Part shown: positions 1 to 9,189 of the stretch, piece by piece
Numbering within the stretch: position 1 is the stretch's first letter
Layout of the letters: the number at the start of each line of letters is the position of its first letter
Assembly (NCBI GenBank): GCA_902589155.1
Contig: CACIRV010000002.1
Span: 62,001 to 126,000, forward strand
Reading direction: 5' to 3'
Length of the DNA: 64,000 nt
Source of the DNA: an uncultured Pelagibacteraceae bacterium
GTDB lineage: Bacteria > Pseudomonadota > Alphaproteobacteria > Pelagibacterales > Pelagibacteraceae
Translations under genes and position numbers: made by a program
Notes under the pieces: model-generated
The model's database searches: none
What the model saw: the letters and a program-made list of their open reading frames with translations, nothing else
What the model was told of the DNA's origin: nothing

Positions 1-644
1 TCTTCCATAGCTTTTTCAAGATCCTCATAACTCATTCCAAGTTGCTGAACATCGTTTCTTCCATCATCCCACAAACCGTCTGTTGGTGGAGTATTTATTA
101 TATCATCTGATATACCAAGATGTCTTCCGAGTTCCCAAACTTGTGTTTTAGTACAATCAGCTATTGGGGAAATATCAACTCCTCCATCACCGTATTTAGT
201 ATAAAAACCGACGCCAAAATCTTCAACTTTATTTCCTGTCCCTACAACTATTCCATTGTTAGCAGCAGCTACTTGATACAAAGTCGCCATTCTCAATCTT
301 GCTCTAGAATTTGCGTATCCATGTTCATTGTCAAATTTATTTAAAACTTGAGAAAAGGAAGTAAAAATTTTATCCATTTCTATTAAATGGTGTTCAACAT
401 TTTTGTATTTTTCTTTTAACCATTTAGCGTGAGATATGCTTAAGTCATGTTGAGATTTTATTTGCTTGATTGGCATCGTTAACACAATTGTTTTACGTCC
501 AGTATTTGCACATAATGTACTAACTACAGAAGAGTCGATTCCTCCAGAAATTCCAACAATTAAAGTCTTTGGTTTATAAGATTGAGAGTCACAATAATTA
601 TTGATCCAATCTGAGATAATTTTTGCTCTTTTTTTTACATCCAT
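1..644 (-). CDS. nadE: NAD+ synthase, ammonia-dependent type (3' end cut by window edge)
   Basis: This enzyme amidates nicotinic acid adenine dinucleotide to NAD+ with ATP and ammonia, the last step of NAD synthesis, in the cytoplasm. About 214 codons are present and the C-terminus lies beyond position 1. The ATP-pyrophosphatase P-loop SGGIDSS is at residues 33-39, and the family motif GTGNKVEDFG with the following TKYGDGG and DISPIADCTK segments lies further on. There is no N-terminal glutaminase (nitrilase-like) domain, so ammonia is the likely nitrogen donor. The ATG at 642-644 is the start I prefer, because the P-loop then falls where it does in short NadE proteins. It lies 52 bases upstream of the DAHP synthase stop codon, in tandem with it. 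Confidence 0.93.
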   Translation of the reverse strand, partial: MDVKKRAKIISDWINNYCDSQSYKPKTLIVGISGGIDSSVVSTLCANTGRKTIVLTMPIKQIKSQHDLSISHAKWLKEKYKNVEHHLIEMDKIFTSFSQVLNKFDNEHGYANSRARLRMATLYQVAAANNGIVVGTGNKVEDFGVGFYTKYGDGGVDISPIADCTKTQVWELGRHLGISDDIINTPPTDGLWDDGRNDVQQLGMSYEDLEKAME

Positions 645-696
645 AACTAGTATCTACCTCTCTTTTAAGGTCTGCTCTTAATAATTTCAATAATTA

Positions 697-2079
697 TTAA
701 GACGCTGCTTTAATAATATTTTTTGAATATTTAGAATTTTTCTTTATTTCTTCAGAAATTAAGAAAGCTAGCTCTAAAGCTTGTGATGCGTTTAATCTAG
801 GATCACAATGAGTTCTATATCTATTGGATAAATCGCTATCAGATATTTTTTGAGCTCCGCCAGTACATTCTGTGACATCTTGGCCAGTCATTTCAACATG
901 TAAACCTCCTGCATAAGTGCCTTCGGCTTGATGGATGCCAAATACATTTTTTACTTCTTTTAAGACATTATCAAAAGGTCTTGTTTTCAATCCACTAGTT
1001 GCTTTTACGGTGTTGCCGTGCATTGGGTCACATGACCAAATTACATTTAATCCTTCTTTTTTAACTGCTTTAATTAATTTTGGTAAAAACTCTTCAGCTT
1101 TGTTTGCTCCAAATCTAGAAATTAAAGTAATTCTTCCAGCTTCATTATCAGGATTTAAAATATTACAAAGTTTTATTAGTTCCTCAGGCTTAAGAGATGG
1201 TCCACATTTTAACCCTATAGGATTTTTAATACCTCTACAAAATTCAACATGTGCTCCATCTGGTTGTCTTGTTCTATCTCCAATCCAAACAAAATGTGCA
1301 GATGTATCGTGATATTCCCCAGTTGTTGAGTCAACTCTTGTCATAGCCTCTTCAAAAGGAAGTAAAAGGGCTTCGTGTGATGTATAAAAATTAACTGTTC
1401 TTAATCTTCTATTATTTTCAGGAGTAATTCCACAAGCTTCCATAAAAGATAAAGCATCACTAATCTTATCTTCTATTTCTTTATATTTCCCTTTTGTTTT
1501 TTTGTTAATGAAACCTAAGTTCCACAAATGCACCTGTCTTAAATCTGCAAATCCTCCTTGTGAAAATGCTCTAATTAAATTTAGTGTAGATGCTGACTGA
1601 GCATAAGCTCTAAATAATCTTTTTGCATCTGGAATTCTTGCTTTTTCAGAAAATTCCATTCCATTAATATTATCACCTAAATAACTAGGTAGTTCTTTAC
1701 CATCTTTTTTTTCGACCGGAGAGCTTCTTGGTTTTGAAAATTGACCAGCAATTCTTCCGACTTTAATAACTGGCATTGATGCTGAATGAGTCAAAACTAG
1801 AGACATTTGAAGAATAGCTTTAAATGTATCTCTTATATTATCAGGATTAAACTCTTCGAAACTTTCAGCACAATCTCCTCCTTGTAATAAGAAAGCTTTA
1901 CCCTTAACAACTTCTGCTAAAGATTCTTTCAAAGATCTTGTTTCTCCGGCAAAAACTAATGGTGGATATTTTTTTACTTTACTTAATACTAAATCCAATT
2001 CTTTTTTATCCTGATATTCAGGTAAGTGTTTTGCAGGATATTTAGTCCAACTATTTAAATTCCATTTTTTCATATTCAA
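697..2079 (-). CDS. 3-deoxy-D-arabino-heptulosonate-7-phosphate synthase, class II
   Basis: The enzyme condenses phosphoenolpyruvate with erythrose 4-phosphate, the first step of the shikimate pathway to aromatic amino acids. The 460-residue length and motifs fit the class II (plant-like) family rather than AroFGH: QGGDCAESF at residues 66-74, KVGRIAGQFSKPRSSP at 106-121, a central WIGDRTRQ and HVEFCRGIKNPIG block, and a C-terminal THCDPRLNASQALELAF block. Class II enzymes are common in alphaproteobacteria and are metal-dependent. It lies 52 bases downstream of nadE and 55 bases downstream of glmS, all on the minus strand, so cotranscription is possible. No regulatory domain is fused to it. 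Confidence 0.95.
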   Translation of the reverse strand: MNMKKWNLNSWTKYPAKHLPEYQDKKELDLVLSKVKKYPPLVFAGETRSLKESLAEVVKGKAFLLQGGDCAESFEEFNPDNIRDTFKAILQMSLVLTHSASMPVIKVGRIAGQFSKPRSSPVEKKDGKELPSYLGDNINGMEFSEKARIPDAKRLFRAYAQSASTLNLIRAFSQGGFADLRQVHLWNLGFINKKTKGKYKEIEDKISDALSFMEACGITPENNRRLRTVNFYTSHEALLLPFEEAMTRVDSTTGEYHDTSAHFVWIGDRTRQPDGAHVEFCRGIKNPIGLKCGPSLKPEELIKLCNILNPDNEAGRITLISRFGANKAEEFLPKLIKAVKKEGLNVIWSCDPMHGNTVKATSGLKTRPFDNVLKEVKNVFGIHQAEGTYAGGLHVEMTGQDVTECTGGAQKISDSDLSNRYRTHCDPRLNASQALELAFLISEEIKKNSKYSKNIIKAAS

Positions 2080-2134
2080 CCTGAGATATATATAAGTTAT
2101 AAAAAAGACTTTTTAAAGACTTTTAAAAAAAAAA

Positions 2135-3952
2135 TTACTCTACAGTGACAGATTTAGCTAAATTTCTTGGTTTATCTATATCGCAACCTTTTAATAACGC
2201 AACATGATAAGCCAATAACTGAACGGGTATGGTGAGCAGTATGGGAGAAAGTAAGTTGTCTAAAGAAGGAACTCTAACACCAAATCTTATATTTTCATTA
2301 ATTAATTCTTTTTTATGATCTGTAATAAATAAAATCTTTCCTCCTCTTGCAATAACTTCTTGCATATTCGAAAGAGTTTTCTCAAAATATTTATCTTTTG
2401 GTGCTAATACGATTACTGGTAAACCTTCTTCAATTAAAGCTAAAGGCCCATGTTTCATTTCTCCAGCTGGATAACCTTCAGCATGTAAATAAGACAGTTC
2501 TTTCAATTTTAAAGCTCCTTCAAGTGCAATAGGAAAAGATAGCCCTCTTCCTAAAAACATTGAGCCTTTTGCGCCAAGGAATTCTTTAGCCATTGCTTGA
2601 ATGCTATTTTCTACTTTCAAACTTTTCTTGATTGCTTCTGGAAGAGTTTTTAAGTTTTTTATATTAGTTTGATATGATGAGTTGCTTATATCTTTTCTAA
2701 TTTGAGCTAATTTTAAACATAAAATATAAAGAACTAGCATTTGACCTAAAAAAGCTTTTGTTGAAGCCACACCAATCTCTGGACCCGCATGAATAGGAAG
2801 AACCCAGTCAGAACTTCTTGCTATTGTACTTTCTACAGAGTTCACAATTGAGCAAGTTTTTACCTTATTTTTTTTACATATATCTAATGCTGCTGCTGTA
2901 TCAGCAGTTTCACCAGATTGAGAGACAAAAATGTATAAGTTGTTAGAGTTAAATTTTAATTTTCTATATCTAAACTCTGAAGCTATATCAATTTCAACAT
3001 CGATAGTCGTAAGTTCTTCAAACCAGTATCTTGCAACAAGGCATGAATGGTAAGCTGTCCCGCAACCTATTAAAATAATCTTATTAATTTTTTTTGGTTT
3101 AATTGGAAAGTTATAAATGTTGATATCTTTTTTTAAACTGTCAATATATTCATTTATACAATTTTTCGCTGTAATAGGTTGTTCAAATATTTCTTTTGAC
3201 ATAAAGTTTTTATAGTCGCCTTTATGACTAGTATTTTTATCATCAGATAAAACATATACTTTTTTATTAATTTTTTTTTTCTTTACATCATAGAATTCAA
3301 CATTGTCTTTAGATAAAACACACAAATCACCATCGTCTAAATAAGAAATTTTATTAGTCATTGATTTAAGGGCGTAAGAGTCTGAGCCAAGATAATTTTC
3401 GTTATTTGAATAACCTACAGCCAACGGACTTCCTCTTCGCGCTCCTATAATAATATTCTTATAATTCTTAAATATAATGCCTAAAGCAAAACTGCCTTTT
3501 AATTGTTTCAGTGTATTAAAAACTGATTCTAAAGGTTTGTTGTTTTTTAGGGCTTCTGTAATTAATAATGTTATAACCTCTGTATCTGTCTGAGATTTAA
3601 ACTTTAAGCCTTTTGACTCTAATTTTTTTTTTAATTCATCGGAGTTTTCAATAATTCCATTATGAACTACTGATACAATTTCTGACGAATGAGGATGGGC
3701 GTTTAAAATATTTGGTACGCCATGAGTAGCCCATCTCACATGTCCTATACCAAGATGTCCATTAGACGGAGATTTAAATAAAATTTTTTCTAACTCCTCT
3801 ACTCTACCTGAACATTTCTTTTCGCTTATTTCATCCTTATCTAATGTGGCTAGACCAGCAGAGTCATACCCTCTATACTCTAGTTTTTTTAATGAATTTA
3901 TAATATTCATTGAAACCGGTTTATTGCTAGCTATTCCTATAATTCCACACAT
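2135..3952 (-). CDS. glmS: glutamine--fructose-6-phosphate aminotransferase (isomerizing)
   Basis: GlmS makes glucosamine 6-phosphate from fructose 6-phosphate and glutamine, the entry to UDP-GlcNAc for peptidoglycan and lipid A. The 605 residues start MCGIIGI, so Cys2 becomes the N-terminal nucleophile of the class II glutaminase domain (about residues 2-220, with HVRWATHG and HNGIIEN). Two SIS sugar-isomerase domains follow (SQSGETADT, and a second with GRGLSFPIALEGALKLKELS). The C-terminus KSVTVE is the family's conserved tail. Its ATG overlaps the stop codon of the upstream GlmU-like gene (TAATG), so the two successive steps of the pathway are translationally coupled. Confidence 0.97.
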   Translation of the reverse strand: MCGIIGIASNKPVSMNIINSLKKLEYRGYDSAGLATLDKDEISEKKCSGRVEELEKILFKSPSNGHLGIGHVRWATHGVPNILNAHPHSSEIVSVVHNGIIENSDELKKKLESKGLKFKSQTDTEVITLLITEALKNNKPLESVFNTLKQLKGSFALGIIFKNYKNIIIGARRGSPLAVGYSNNENYLGSDSYALKSMTNKISYLDDGDLCVLSKDNVEFYDVKKKKINKKVYVLSDDKNTSHKGDYKNFMSKEIFEQPITAKNCINEYIDSLKKDINIYNFPIKPKKINKIILIGCGTAYHSCLVARYWFEELTTIDVEIDIASEFRYRKLKFNSNNLYIFVSQSGETADTAAALDICKKNKVKTCSIVNSVESTIARSSDWVLPIHAGPEIGVASTKAFLGQMLVLYILCLKLAQIRKDISNSSYQTNIKNLKTLPEAIKKSLKVENSIQAMAKEFLGAKGSMFLGRGLSFPIALEGALKLKELSYLHAEGYPAGEMKHGPLALIEEGLPVIVLAPKDKYFEKTLSNMQEVIARGGKILFITDHKKELINENIRFGVRVPSLDNLLSPILLTIPVQLLAYHVALLKGCDIDKPRNLAKSVTVE

Positions 3953-4599
3953 TACTTTTTCTTTTTTCTTTTATAATTTTTAACTTCAATTTGAGGTGGT
4001 CTTGTGATCGCTAATGAGTTTTTTTTAACATTTCTAGTAATCACTGAACCTGCACCAACTGTAGAATTCTTTTCTATTTTAACAGGAGCTACAAGAGCTG
4101 AATTAGAGCCTATAAAAACATTGTCAGATATCTTAGTTTTAAATTTTTTAACACCATCATAGTTACAGGTTATTGTGCCTGCTCCAATATTAGAATTTTT
4201 TCCTATTGTGGTATCGCCAATATAGGAAAGATGATTAACTTTTGAATTGTTACTGATGCTTGTTTTTTTTGTTTCAACAAAATTTCCAATTTTAGTATTC
4301 GATTTTAGAACAGTGCCTGGTCTCAATCTAGCATAAGGACCAACAACTACATTATTTTCAATTTTAGTTCCTTCGATGTGAGTAAAAGATTTTATATAAG
4401 TATTGTTTCCAATTTTTACTTTTGCTCCAATTACAACATAAGGTTCCACAGTGACATTTTTTCCAAAAGTAGTGTCGCTAGATAAAAAAATAGTTTCTGG
4501 AGCAATTAAATTAACTCCTTTTGAAAGAGCTTTATTTCTTAGCTTTTCTTGTGTAAGTCTATAAGCGTTAGCTTTTTTTAATTTATTATTTGTATTCAT
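3952..4599 (-). CDS. stand-alone GlmU C-terminal domain: glucosamine-1-phosphate N-acetyltransferase
   Basis: The 215 residues correspond only to the linker helix and left-handed beta-helix of GlmU, which acetylates glucosamine 1-phosphate with acetyl-CoA. Residues known to matter in E. coli GlmU have counterparts: ARLRPG (Arg333), NFVETKK (Lys351), NHLSYIGD (His363, Tyr366), CNYDG (Asn386) and KKFKT (Lys392). The uridylyltransferase domain of about 225 residues is missing, and it cannot lie upstream because gph starts on the other strand only 70 bases away. UDP-GlcNAc would then need a separate nucleotidyltransferase encoded elsewhere. The N-terminus aligns with the start of the GlmU linker helix, so this is a clean domain loss and not a frameshift. 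It is coupled to glmS by a TAATG overlap. Confidence 0.9.
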   Translation of the reverse strand: MNTNNKLKKANAYRLTQEKLRNKALSKGVNLIAPETIFLSSDTTFGKNVTVEPYVVIGAKVKIGNNTYIKSFTHIEGTKIENNVVVGPYARLRPGTVLKSNTKIGNFVETKKTSISNNSKVNHLSYIGDTTIGKNSNIGAGTITCNYDGVKKFKTKISDNVFIGSNSALVAPVKIEKNSTVGAGSVITRNVKKNSLAITRPPQIEVKNYKRKKKK

Positions 4600-4669
4600 A
4601 AAAATTTCTCTTTACATTAATAATGCTTTTGAAATAAGTCACAAAATATTTCTTTTTAATACTTTAAAA

Positions 4670-5332
4670 ATGACTCAAATTTACACAATTCTTTTTGATT
4701 TAGATGGTACCTTAGTTGATACCGCGCCTGATTTAATGGATGCTCATAACCATGTGATGAAGAAATTTGGTCATAAAGAGAAAAAATTATCCGACATTAA
4801 ATCTTTAGCAGGTAAAGGTGCTTGGGTAATGATGCAAAGATCATTTAGGCAGGAAATAAAAGATGAAAAGATGAAAAAAGAAATGACGAAAGAATTTGTA
4901 GATTTTTACTCTAAAAATATTGATAAAGGAAGCAAGCCAATAAATGGTGTAATGGAATTTTTAAAATGGGCCAAAGCTAAAAATATTTCTATGGCTGTTT
5001 GTACTAATAAACAAGAACATCTAGCAGTTGATTTATTAAAAAAATTAAATATGTACGAATATTTTGAATATGTTGCAGGATCAGATACTTTTTCTTTTAA
5101 TAAACCAGATCCTAGACATTTAACAGATGTCGTGGAAATTGTTCAAGGTAATATAAAAAAAACAATAATGGTTGGAGATAGTGAGGTTGATGGAATATCG
5201 GCAGAAAATGCAAAAATTCCTTTCGTGTTAGTAAAAGATGGTTACACAGAAAAATCAACTAAAGAAATTAAGCACAACGAGTTAATCGAAGATTTTAAAA
5301 ATTTTGATAAAATTATTGAAAAATATTTATGA
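4670..5332 (+). CDS. gph: HAD-family phosphatase, probable phosphoglycolate phosphatase
   Basis: This is a 220-residue haloacid-dehalogenase-fold phosphatase. The nucleophile motif FDLDGTLVDT is near residue 9, motif II is VCTNK, and the motif III/IV region is NKPDPRH followed by MVGDSEVDG. The helical cap between motifs I and II is of the Gph/PGP type. The usual role is to hydrolyse 2-phosphoglycolate formed during repair of DNA ends or by side reactions, but HAD specificity cannot be read with certainty from sequence. The next gene starts inside its stop codon (ATGA overlap at 5329-5332), so the LysE exporter is coupled to it. Confidence 0.8.
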   Translation: MTQIYTILFDLDGTLVDTAPDLMDAHNHVMKKFGHKEKKLSDIKSLAGKGAWVMMQRSFRQEIKDEKMKKEMTKEFVDFYSKNIDKGSKPINGVMEFLKWAKAKNISMAVCTNKQEHLAVDLLKKLNMYEYFEYVAGSDTFSFNKPDPRHLTDVVEIVQGNIKKTIMVGDSEVDGISAENAKIPFVLVKDGYTEKSTKEIKHNELIEDFKNFDKIIEKYL

Positions 5333-5928
5333 TTAATTTTGCATTATTTTCTGCTTTGGCTGCTTTCTATTTTACGATGTTTGTTACACCTGGGCCGAAT
5401 AACGCTATGTTAACAGCCTCAGGAATGAAATTTGGATTTATAAGAACTCTACCACATTTAATTGGAATTCCTTTAGGTCATATATTTCAAATAGGCTTAG
5501 TATGTTTTGGTTTAGGAAATCTTTTTTTAATTTATCCTCAGATACAATCTTATATGAAAATTCTATGTTTTTTATATTTGTTTTATTTAGGTTGGAAGAT
5601 GATAGGTTCTTTTAGTCTTATAAAAAAAGAATCTGGAAGACCTTTGATGCTATATGAAGCATCGCTTTTTCAATTTATAAATCCTAAAGCATGGTCTATT
5701 GCAATTGCTGTGGCATCAGGATTTTTTCCAACTGAAGAAAATATTTTTATTGGTATAGCTTTCGTAACAATAACAGCTGCAATTATATGTTTTCCTTCTA
5801 TATGTTTATGGGCTCTTTTTGGTAGTGGATTAAGAACATTTGTTAATAATGAAAAAACAAAAAAAATAACAGAATATTTTCTTGCAATCTTGTTAGTTTT
5901 AACAGGATTATTTATCTTAATTAAATAA
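5329..5928 (+). CDS. LysE/RhtB-family amino-acid exporter
   Basis: This 199-residue inner-membrane protein has about six hydrophobic segments. It carries the family signature FVTPGPNNAML near residue 18 and LIGIPLGH shortly after, followed by the INPKAW segment typical of LysE/RhtB/YggA permeases. Members export amino acids such as lysine, threonine or homoserine and protect against overflow; the substrate here cannot be told from sequence. The start ATG lies within the stop of the preceding phosphatase gene (4-base overlap), implying a shared transcript. A 41-base gap separates it from prpB. Confidence 0.85.
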   Translation: MINFALFSALAAFYFTMFVTPGPNNAMLTASGMKFGFIRTLPHLIGIPLGHIFQIGLVCFGLGNLFLIYPQIQSYMKILCFLYLFYLGWKMIGSFSLIKKESGRPLMLYEASLFQFINPKAWSIAIAVASGFFPTEENIFIGIAFVTITAAIICFPSICLWALFGSGLRTFVNNEKTKKITEYFLAILLVLTGLFILIK

Positions 5929-5969
5929 TCTTTGATTTTTATAATCCCCTCGAATATAAGTCTGGTGCA

Positions 5970-6866
5970 ATGCATTTCACAAAAAAAAGCGCATTAGAAA
6001 AAAGATCAGATTTTGTAAAAAAATTACAATCTAAAAAATTATTAAGATTTCCTGGAGCATATAATCCCTTATGTGCAAAATTAATCTCTGAGATAGGTTT
6101 TGATGGGGTTTATATTTCAGGTGGTGTGATGTCTAATGATTTGGGTTTACCTGACATTGGGCTTACAACGCTAGATCAAGTAAGTTATAGGGCAAATCAA
6201 ATAACTAGAGTAACTGATTTACCTACAATAGTTGATGCTGATACTGGATTTGGTGATTGTAAAAGAACAATCTCTACATTTGAAAATAAAGGATTAACAG
6301 GCTGTCATATAGAAGATCAAATAGATGAAAAAAGATGCGGCCATCTAGACAATAAAGAATTAATTACAAAAGAAGAAATGATTAAGAAAATTAAAAAATC
6401 TGTTGAGTCAAGAAAAGATAAAAATTTTTTAATTATTGTAAGAACGGATGCAAATACAGTTGAAGGGATCGATAAAACATTAGATAGAATTAAAGCTTAC
6501 GAAGATGCTGGAGCAGACATGATTTTTCCAGAAGCAATGAAAGATGAAAAAGAATTTGAAAAAGTAAGAAAGATTTCAAAAGGATATTTGTTAGCCAATA
6601 TGACTGAATTTGGAAAATCAAAGCTTTTAAACAAAAGTGAGCTAGAAAATTTAGGATACAATTTAGTAATTTACCCAGTAACAACACAAAGACTGGCAAT
6701 GCAAAATGTTGAGGTGGGACTAAAATCAATATTTAAAGATGGAGACCAAAACAATATTATTGATAAAATGCAAACTAGAAAAAGGTTGTACGAATTAGTA
6801 GAATATGAGAAATACAATACCCCAGGGAAAAAAATTACAGATTTTTCAACCGAAGGACATGAGTAA
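5970..6866 (+). CDS. prpB: 2-methylisocitrate lyase (isocitrate lyase superfamily)
   Basis: PrpB cleaves 2-methylisocitrate to pyruvate and succinate, the last step of the methylcitrate cycle for propionyl-CoA. The 298 residues show the PEP mutase/isocitrate lyase TIM-barrel signatures: the substrate-loop motif KRCGH (here in DEKRCGHLDN), DADTGFGD for Mg2+ binding, and IVRTDA. Length matches PrpB (about 295) rather than AceA (over 430). The prpC start overlaps the prpB stop by one base (TAATG), which supports the methylcitrate assignment over other members such as carboxyphosphonoenolpyruvate mutase. Confidence 0.92.
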   Translation: MHFTKKSALEKRSDFVKKLQSKKLLRFPGAYNPLCAKLISEIGFDGVYISGGVMSNDLGLPDIGLTTLDQVSYRANQITRVTDLPTIVDADTGFGDCKRTISTFENKGLTGCHIEDQIDEKRCGHLDNKELITKEEMIKKIKKSVESRKDKNFLIIVRTDANTVEGIDKTLDRIKAYEDAGADMIFPEAMKDEKEFEKVRKISKGYLLANMTEFGKSKLLNKSELENLGYNLVIYPVTTQRLAMQNVEVGLKSIFKDGDQNNIIDKMQTRKRLYELVEYEKYNTPGKKITDFSTEGHE

Positions 6867-7990
6867 TGAATGAGGAAATTAAAAAAGGTTTATTAGGTAT
6901 CGTTGTTGATGAAACAACAGTCTCGCATGTTGTTCCTGAACTAAGTACTCTTACTTACCGAGGATACACAGTGCAAGAATTATGTGACAAATGTGATTTT
7001 GAAGAAGTTGCCTACCTTGTCTTAAATGGAGATCTTCCAAATAAAAAACAATTAAAAAAATTTATTAAGGACGAAAGATCTGAAAGAAAACTTTCAAAAC
7101 AAATTTTAACAAATATTCAAAAAATGCCGAAAAATGCTCATCCTATGGATGTAATCAGAACTTGTGTAAGTTTAATGGCTTTAGAAGACAAAGATACCAG
7201 AGATAATTCTCCAAAGGCAAATATGAGAAAAGCAATGAAAATCTTTTCCAAGACTCCTACAGCTGTAGCTGCTTATTTTAGATATAGAAAAGGTAAAAAA
7301 ATAATTTCTCCTAGTAAAAATTTATCTTTTTCAGAAAACTTTTTCAAAATGATGTTTAATAAGGTGCCAGATAAAGAAATAGTAAGAGCTTTTGATATTT
7401 CCTTAATCCTATATGCTGAGCATAGTTTTAATGTTTCAACTTTTACAGCTAGAACAATTACAAGTAGTTTATCTGATTTACATGGAGCTATTACGGGAGC
7501 AATTGCTTCTTTAAAAGGACCTTTGCACGGCGGAGCTAATGAAGCTGTTATGCACATGATGAAAGAAATTGGAAAACCAGAAAAAGCTAAAGCTTGGATT
7601 GAAAATGCACTGACAAATAAAAAAGTTGTAATGGGTTTTGGTCACAGAGTTTATAGAACTGGTGACTCTAGAGTTCCAACAATGAAACATTACATGTTTA
7701 AAGTTGCAAAACTTTTAAAAAAAGAAAAGTACACTAAAATGTATGAAATTTTAGAGAGAGTAATGTTAGAAAAAAAAAATATACACCCTAACGTAGATTT
7801 TCCTTGCGGACCCACATATTATATGATGGGAATTGATATAGATTTTTATACTCCGATATTTGTGATGTCTCGAATTACTGGCTGGTCAGCTCATATTATG
7901 GAACAGCACACTTCAAATAAATTAATTAGACCTTTGTCTAAATATAAAGGTGAAGAAGTTAGAAAAGTAATGTTGTTGAATCAAAGATAA
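6866..7990 (+). CDS. prpC: 2-methylcitrate synthase (citrate synthase family)
   Basis: PrpC condenses propionyl-CoA with oxaloacetate to 2-methylcitrate. The 374-residue protein is of the short citrate synthase type. Catalytic histidines are visible in GPLHGGANE and in GFGHRVYRTGDSR, and the catalytic aspartate is in VDFPCG. Coupling to prpB identifies it as methylcitrate synthase, although such enzymes often also accept acetyl-CoA. A dehydratase (prpD or acnD) and propionyl-CoA synthetase (prpE) are not in the window. The following argE starts directly after the stop codon, so the three genes probably form one transcript. Confidence 0.9.
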   Translation: MNEEIKKGLLGIVVDETTVSHVVPELSTLTYRGYTVQELCDKCDFEEVAYLVLNGDLPNKKQLKKFIKDERSERKLSKQILTNIQKMPKNAHPMDVIRTCVSLMALEDKDTRDNSPKANMRKAMKIFSKTPTAVAAYFRYRKGKKIISPSKNLSFSENFFKMMFNKVPDKEIVRAFDISLILYAEHSFNVSTFTARTITSSLSDLHGAITGAIASLKGPLHGGANEAVMHMMKEIGKPEKAKAWIENALTNKKVVMGFGHRVYRTGDSRVPTMKHYMFKVAKLLKKEKYTKMYEILERVMLEKKNIHPNVDFPCGPTYYMMGIDIDFYTPIFVMSRITGWSAHIMEQHTSNKLIRPLSKYKGEEVRKVMLLNQR

Positions 7991-9166
7991 ATGATCGATC
8001 AAATATTTCCGGAAACTTTAAAAATTTTATCTGATTTAATAAAATTTAAAACTGTATCAGGTACTTCAAATCTTGAATTAATTAAGTATTGTGAAAAAAA
8101 ATTAGATGAAGTTGGCGCTACATCTTCTAAAACTTTTAATGAGTCAAACTCACAAGCCAATTTATTTTCAACAATCAACGGAAAAGATAATTTAAATGGT
8201 AAAGGAATAATTCTATCAGGTCATACTGATGTGGTTCCTGCTGTTAGTGATGAATGGACTTCTGATCCTTATATAGCAAGAGAAAAAGACAATAAAGTTT
8301 ACGGTCGTGGAGCATGTGATATGAAAGGATTTATTGCCTGTACTTTAGCAGTTGCACCTTTATTTGCCTCTAAAAAATTAAAAGCACCAATACATTTTTC
8401 TTACACTTTTGATGAAGAGACTGGTTGTTTGGGAGCACCATTCGTTTTAGCTGACTTAAAAAAGAGAAATATTAATTTTTCTGCTTGTATAATTGGTGAG
8501 CCAACAAGTATGAAAGCTATAACTGCTCACAAGGGATACAATGAATACATAACTCATTTTATTGGATTGTCTGGACATGCTTCAAATCCTGGAAATGGGG
8601 TTAGTGCTATTGAATATGCTATTCGATACAGTAACAAACTTATGGAATTGAGGGATGAATTAAAAAAAAGAAACTCAAAACAAACATCATTTTCTCCTTC
8701 TTATTCAACTCTACAAATAGGAAAAATTTCTGGAGGAATAGGAGCAAATATAATTCCAGATCAATGTTCTCTTGAATGGGAAGTGAGACCTATCAATAAA
8801 AATGACGGGGATTTTGTTAGTAAGAATATTGATACTTTTGCCAAAGATATTTTATTACCAGAAATGAAAAAAAATAATCCAAAAGGAAATATCAAAAAGG
8901 AGATAATTGGTGAGGTAGTTGGTTTTAATAAAGAAGAAATATCAGAAGCTGCAAATCTTGTTTGCAATCTTACTGGGGATAATGCAAAAGAAACAATGTC
9001 ATTTGGTACTGAAGCAGGTCTATTTCAAAATTCTGGAATAAGCACTGTCATTTGCGGACCAGGATCTATTGAACAAGCTCACACAGTTGACGAATATATC
9101 ACATATGATCAATTAAAAAGATGTCTTAAAATGTTAATCTCGCTTCAAGAAAAAATGATTAATTAG
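7991..9166 (+). CDS. argE: acetylornithine deacetylase (M20 peptidase family)
   Basis: ArgE hydrolyses N2-acetylornithine to ornithine and acetate in arginine synthesis. The 391 residues show M20 dinuclear-zinc motifs in order: SGHTDVVP (His and catalytic Asp), YGRGACDMKGF (bridging Asp), DEETGCLGA (catalytic base and metal Glu), GEPTS, and a C-terminal EQAHTVDEY (metal His). The lid or dimerisation domain lies between about residues 180 and 290. The FGTEAG motif and the overall length fit ArgE better than DapE. It directly follows prpC with no gap. Why it sits with methylcitrate-cycle genes is not evident. Ornithine made here would be a precursor for polyamines. Confidence 0.88.
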   Translation: MIDQIFPETLKILSDLIKFKTVSGTSNLELIKYCEKKLDEVGATSSKTFNESNSQANLFSTINGKDNLNGKGIILSGHTDVVPAVSDEWTSDPYIAREKDNKVYGRGACDMKGFIACTLAVAPLFASKKLKAPIHFSYTFDEETGCLGAPFVLADLKKRNINFSACIIGEPTSMKAITAHKGYNEYITHFIGLSGHASNPGNGVSAIEYAIRYSNKLMELRDELKKRNSKQTSFSPSYSTLQIGKISGGIGANIIPDQCSLEWEVRPINKNDGDFVSKNIDTFAKDILLPEMKKNNPKGNIKKEIIGEVVGFNKEEISEAANLVCNLTGDNAKETMSFGTEAGLFQNSGISTVICGPGSIEQAHTVDEYITYDQLKRCLKMLISLQEKMIN

Positions 9167-9189
9167 GTTTAACGTTTTAAAGTATTGAT

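Noticed and set aside
120-344. 74-codon open frame on the plus strand
   Set aside because: It lies entirely antisense to nadE, which is well supported by its P-loop and GTGNKVE motif. No ribosome site or family resemblance.
935-1312. 125-codon plus-strand frame within the DAHP synthase gene
   Set aside because: It is the antisense shadow of a conserved class II DAHP synthase region; the protein has no recognisable pattern.
2080-2134. Repeat of agactttt before the DAHP synthase gene as a possible regulatory repeat or terminator
   Set aside because: Only two copies in a T-rich spacer, with no stable stem; chance is sufficient.
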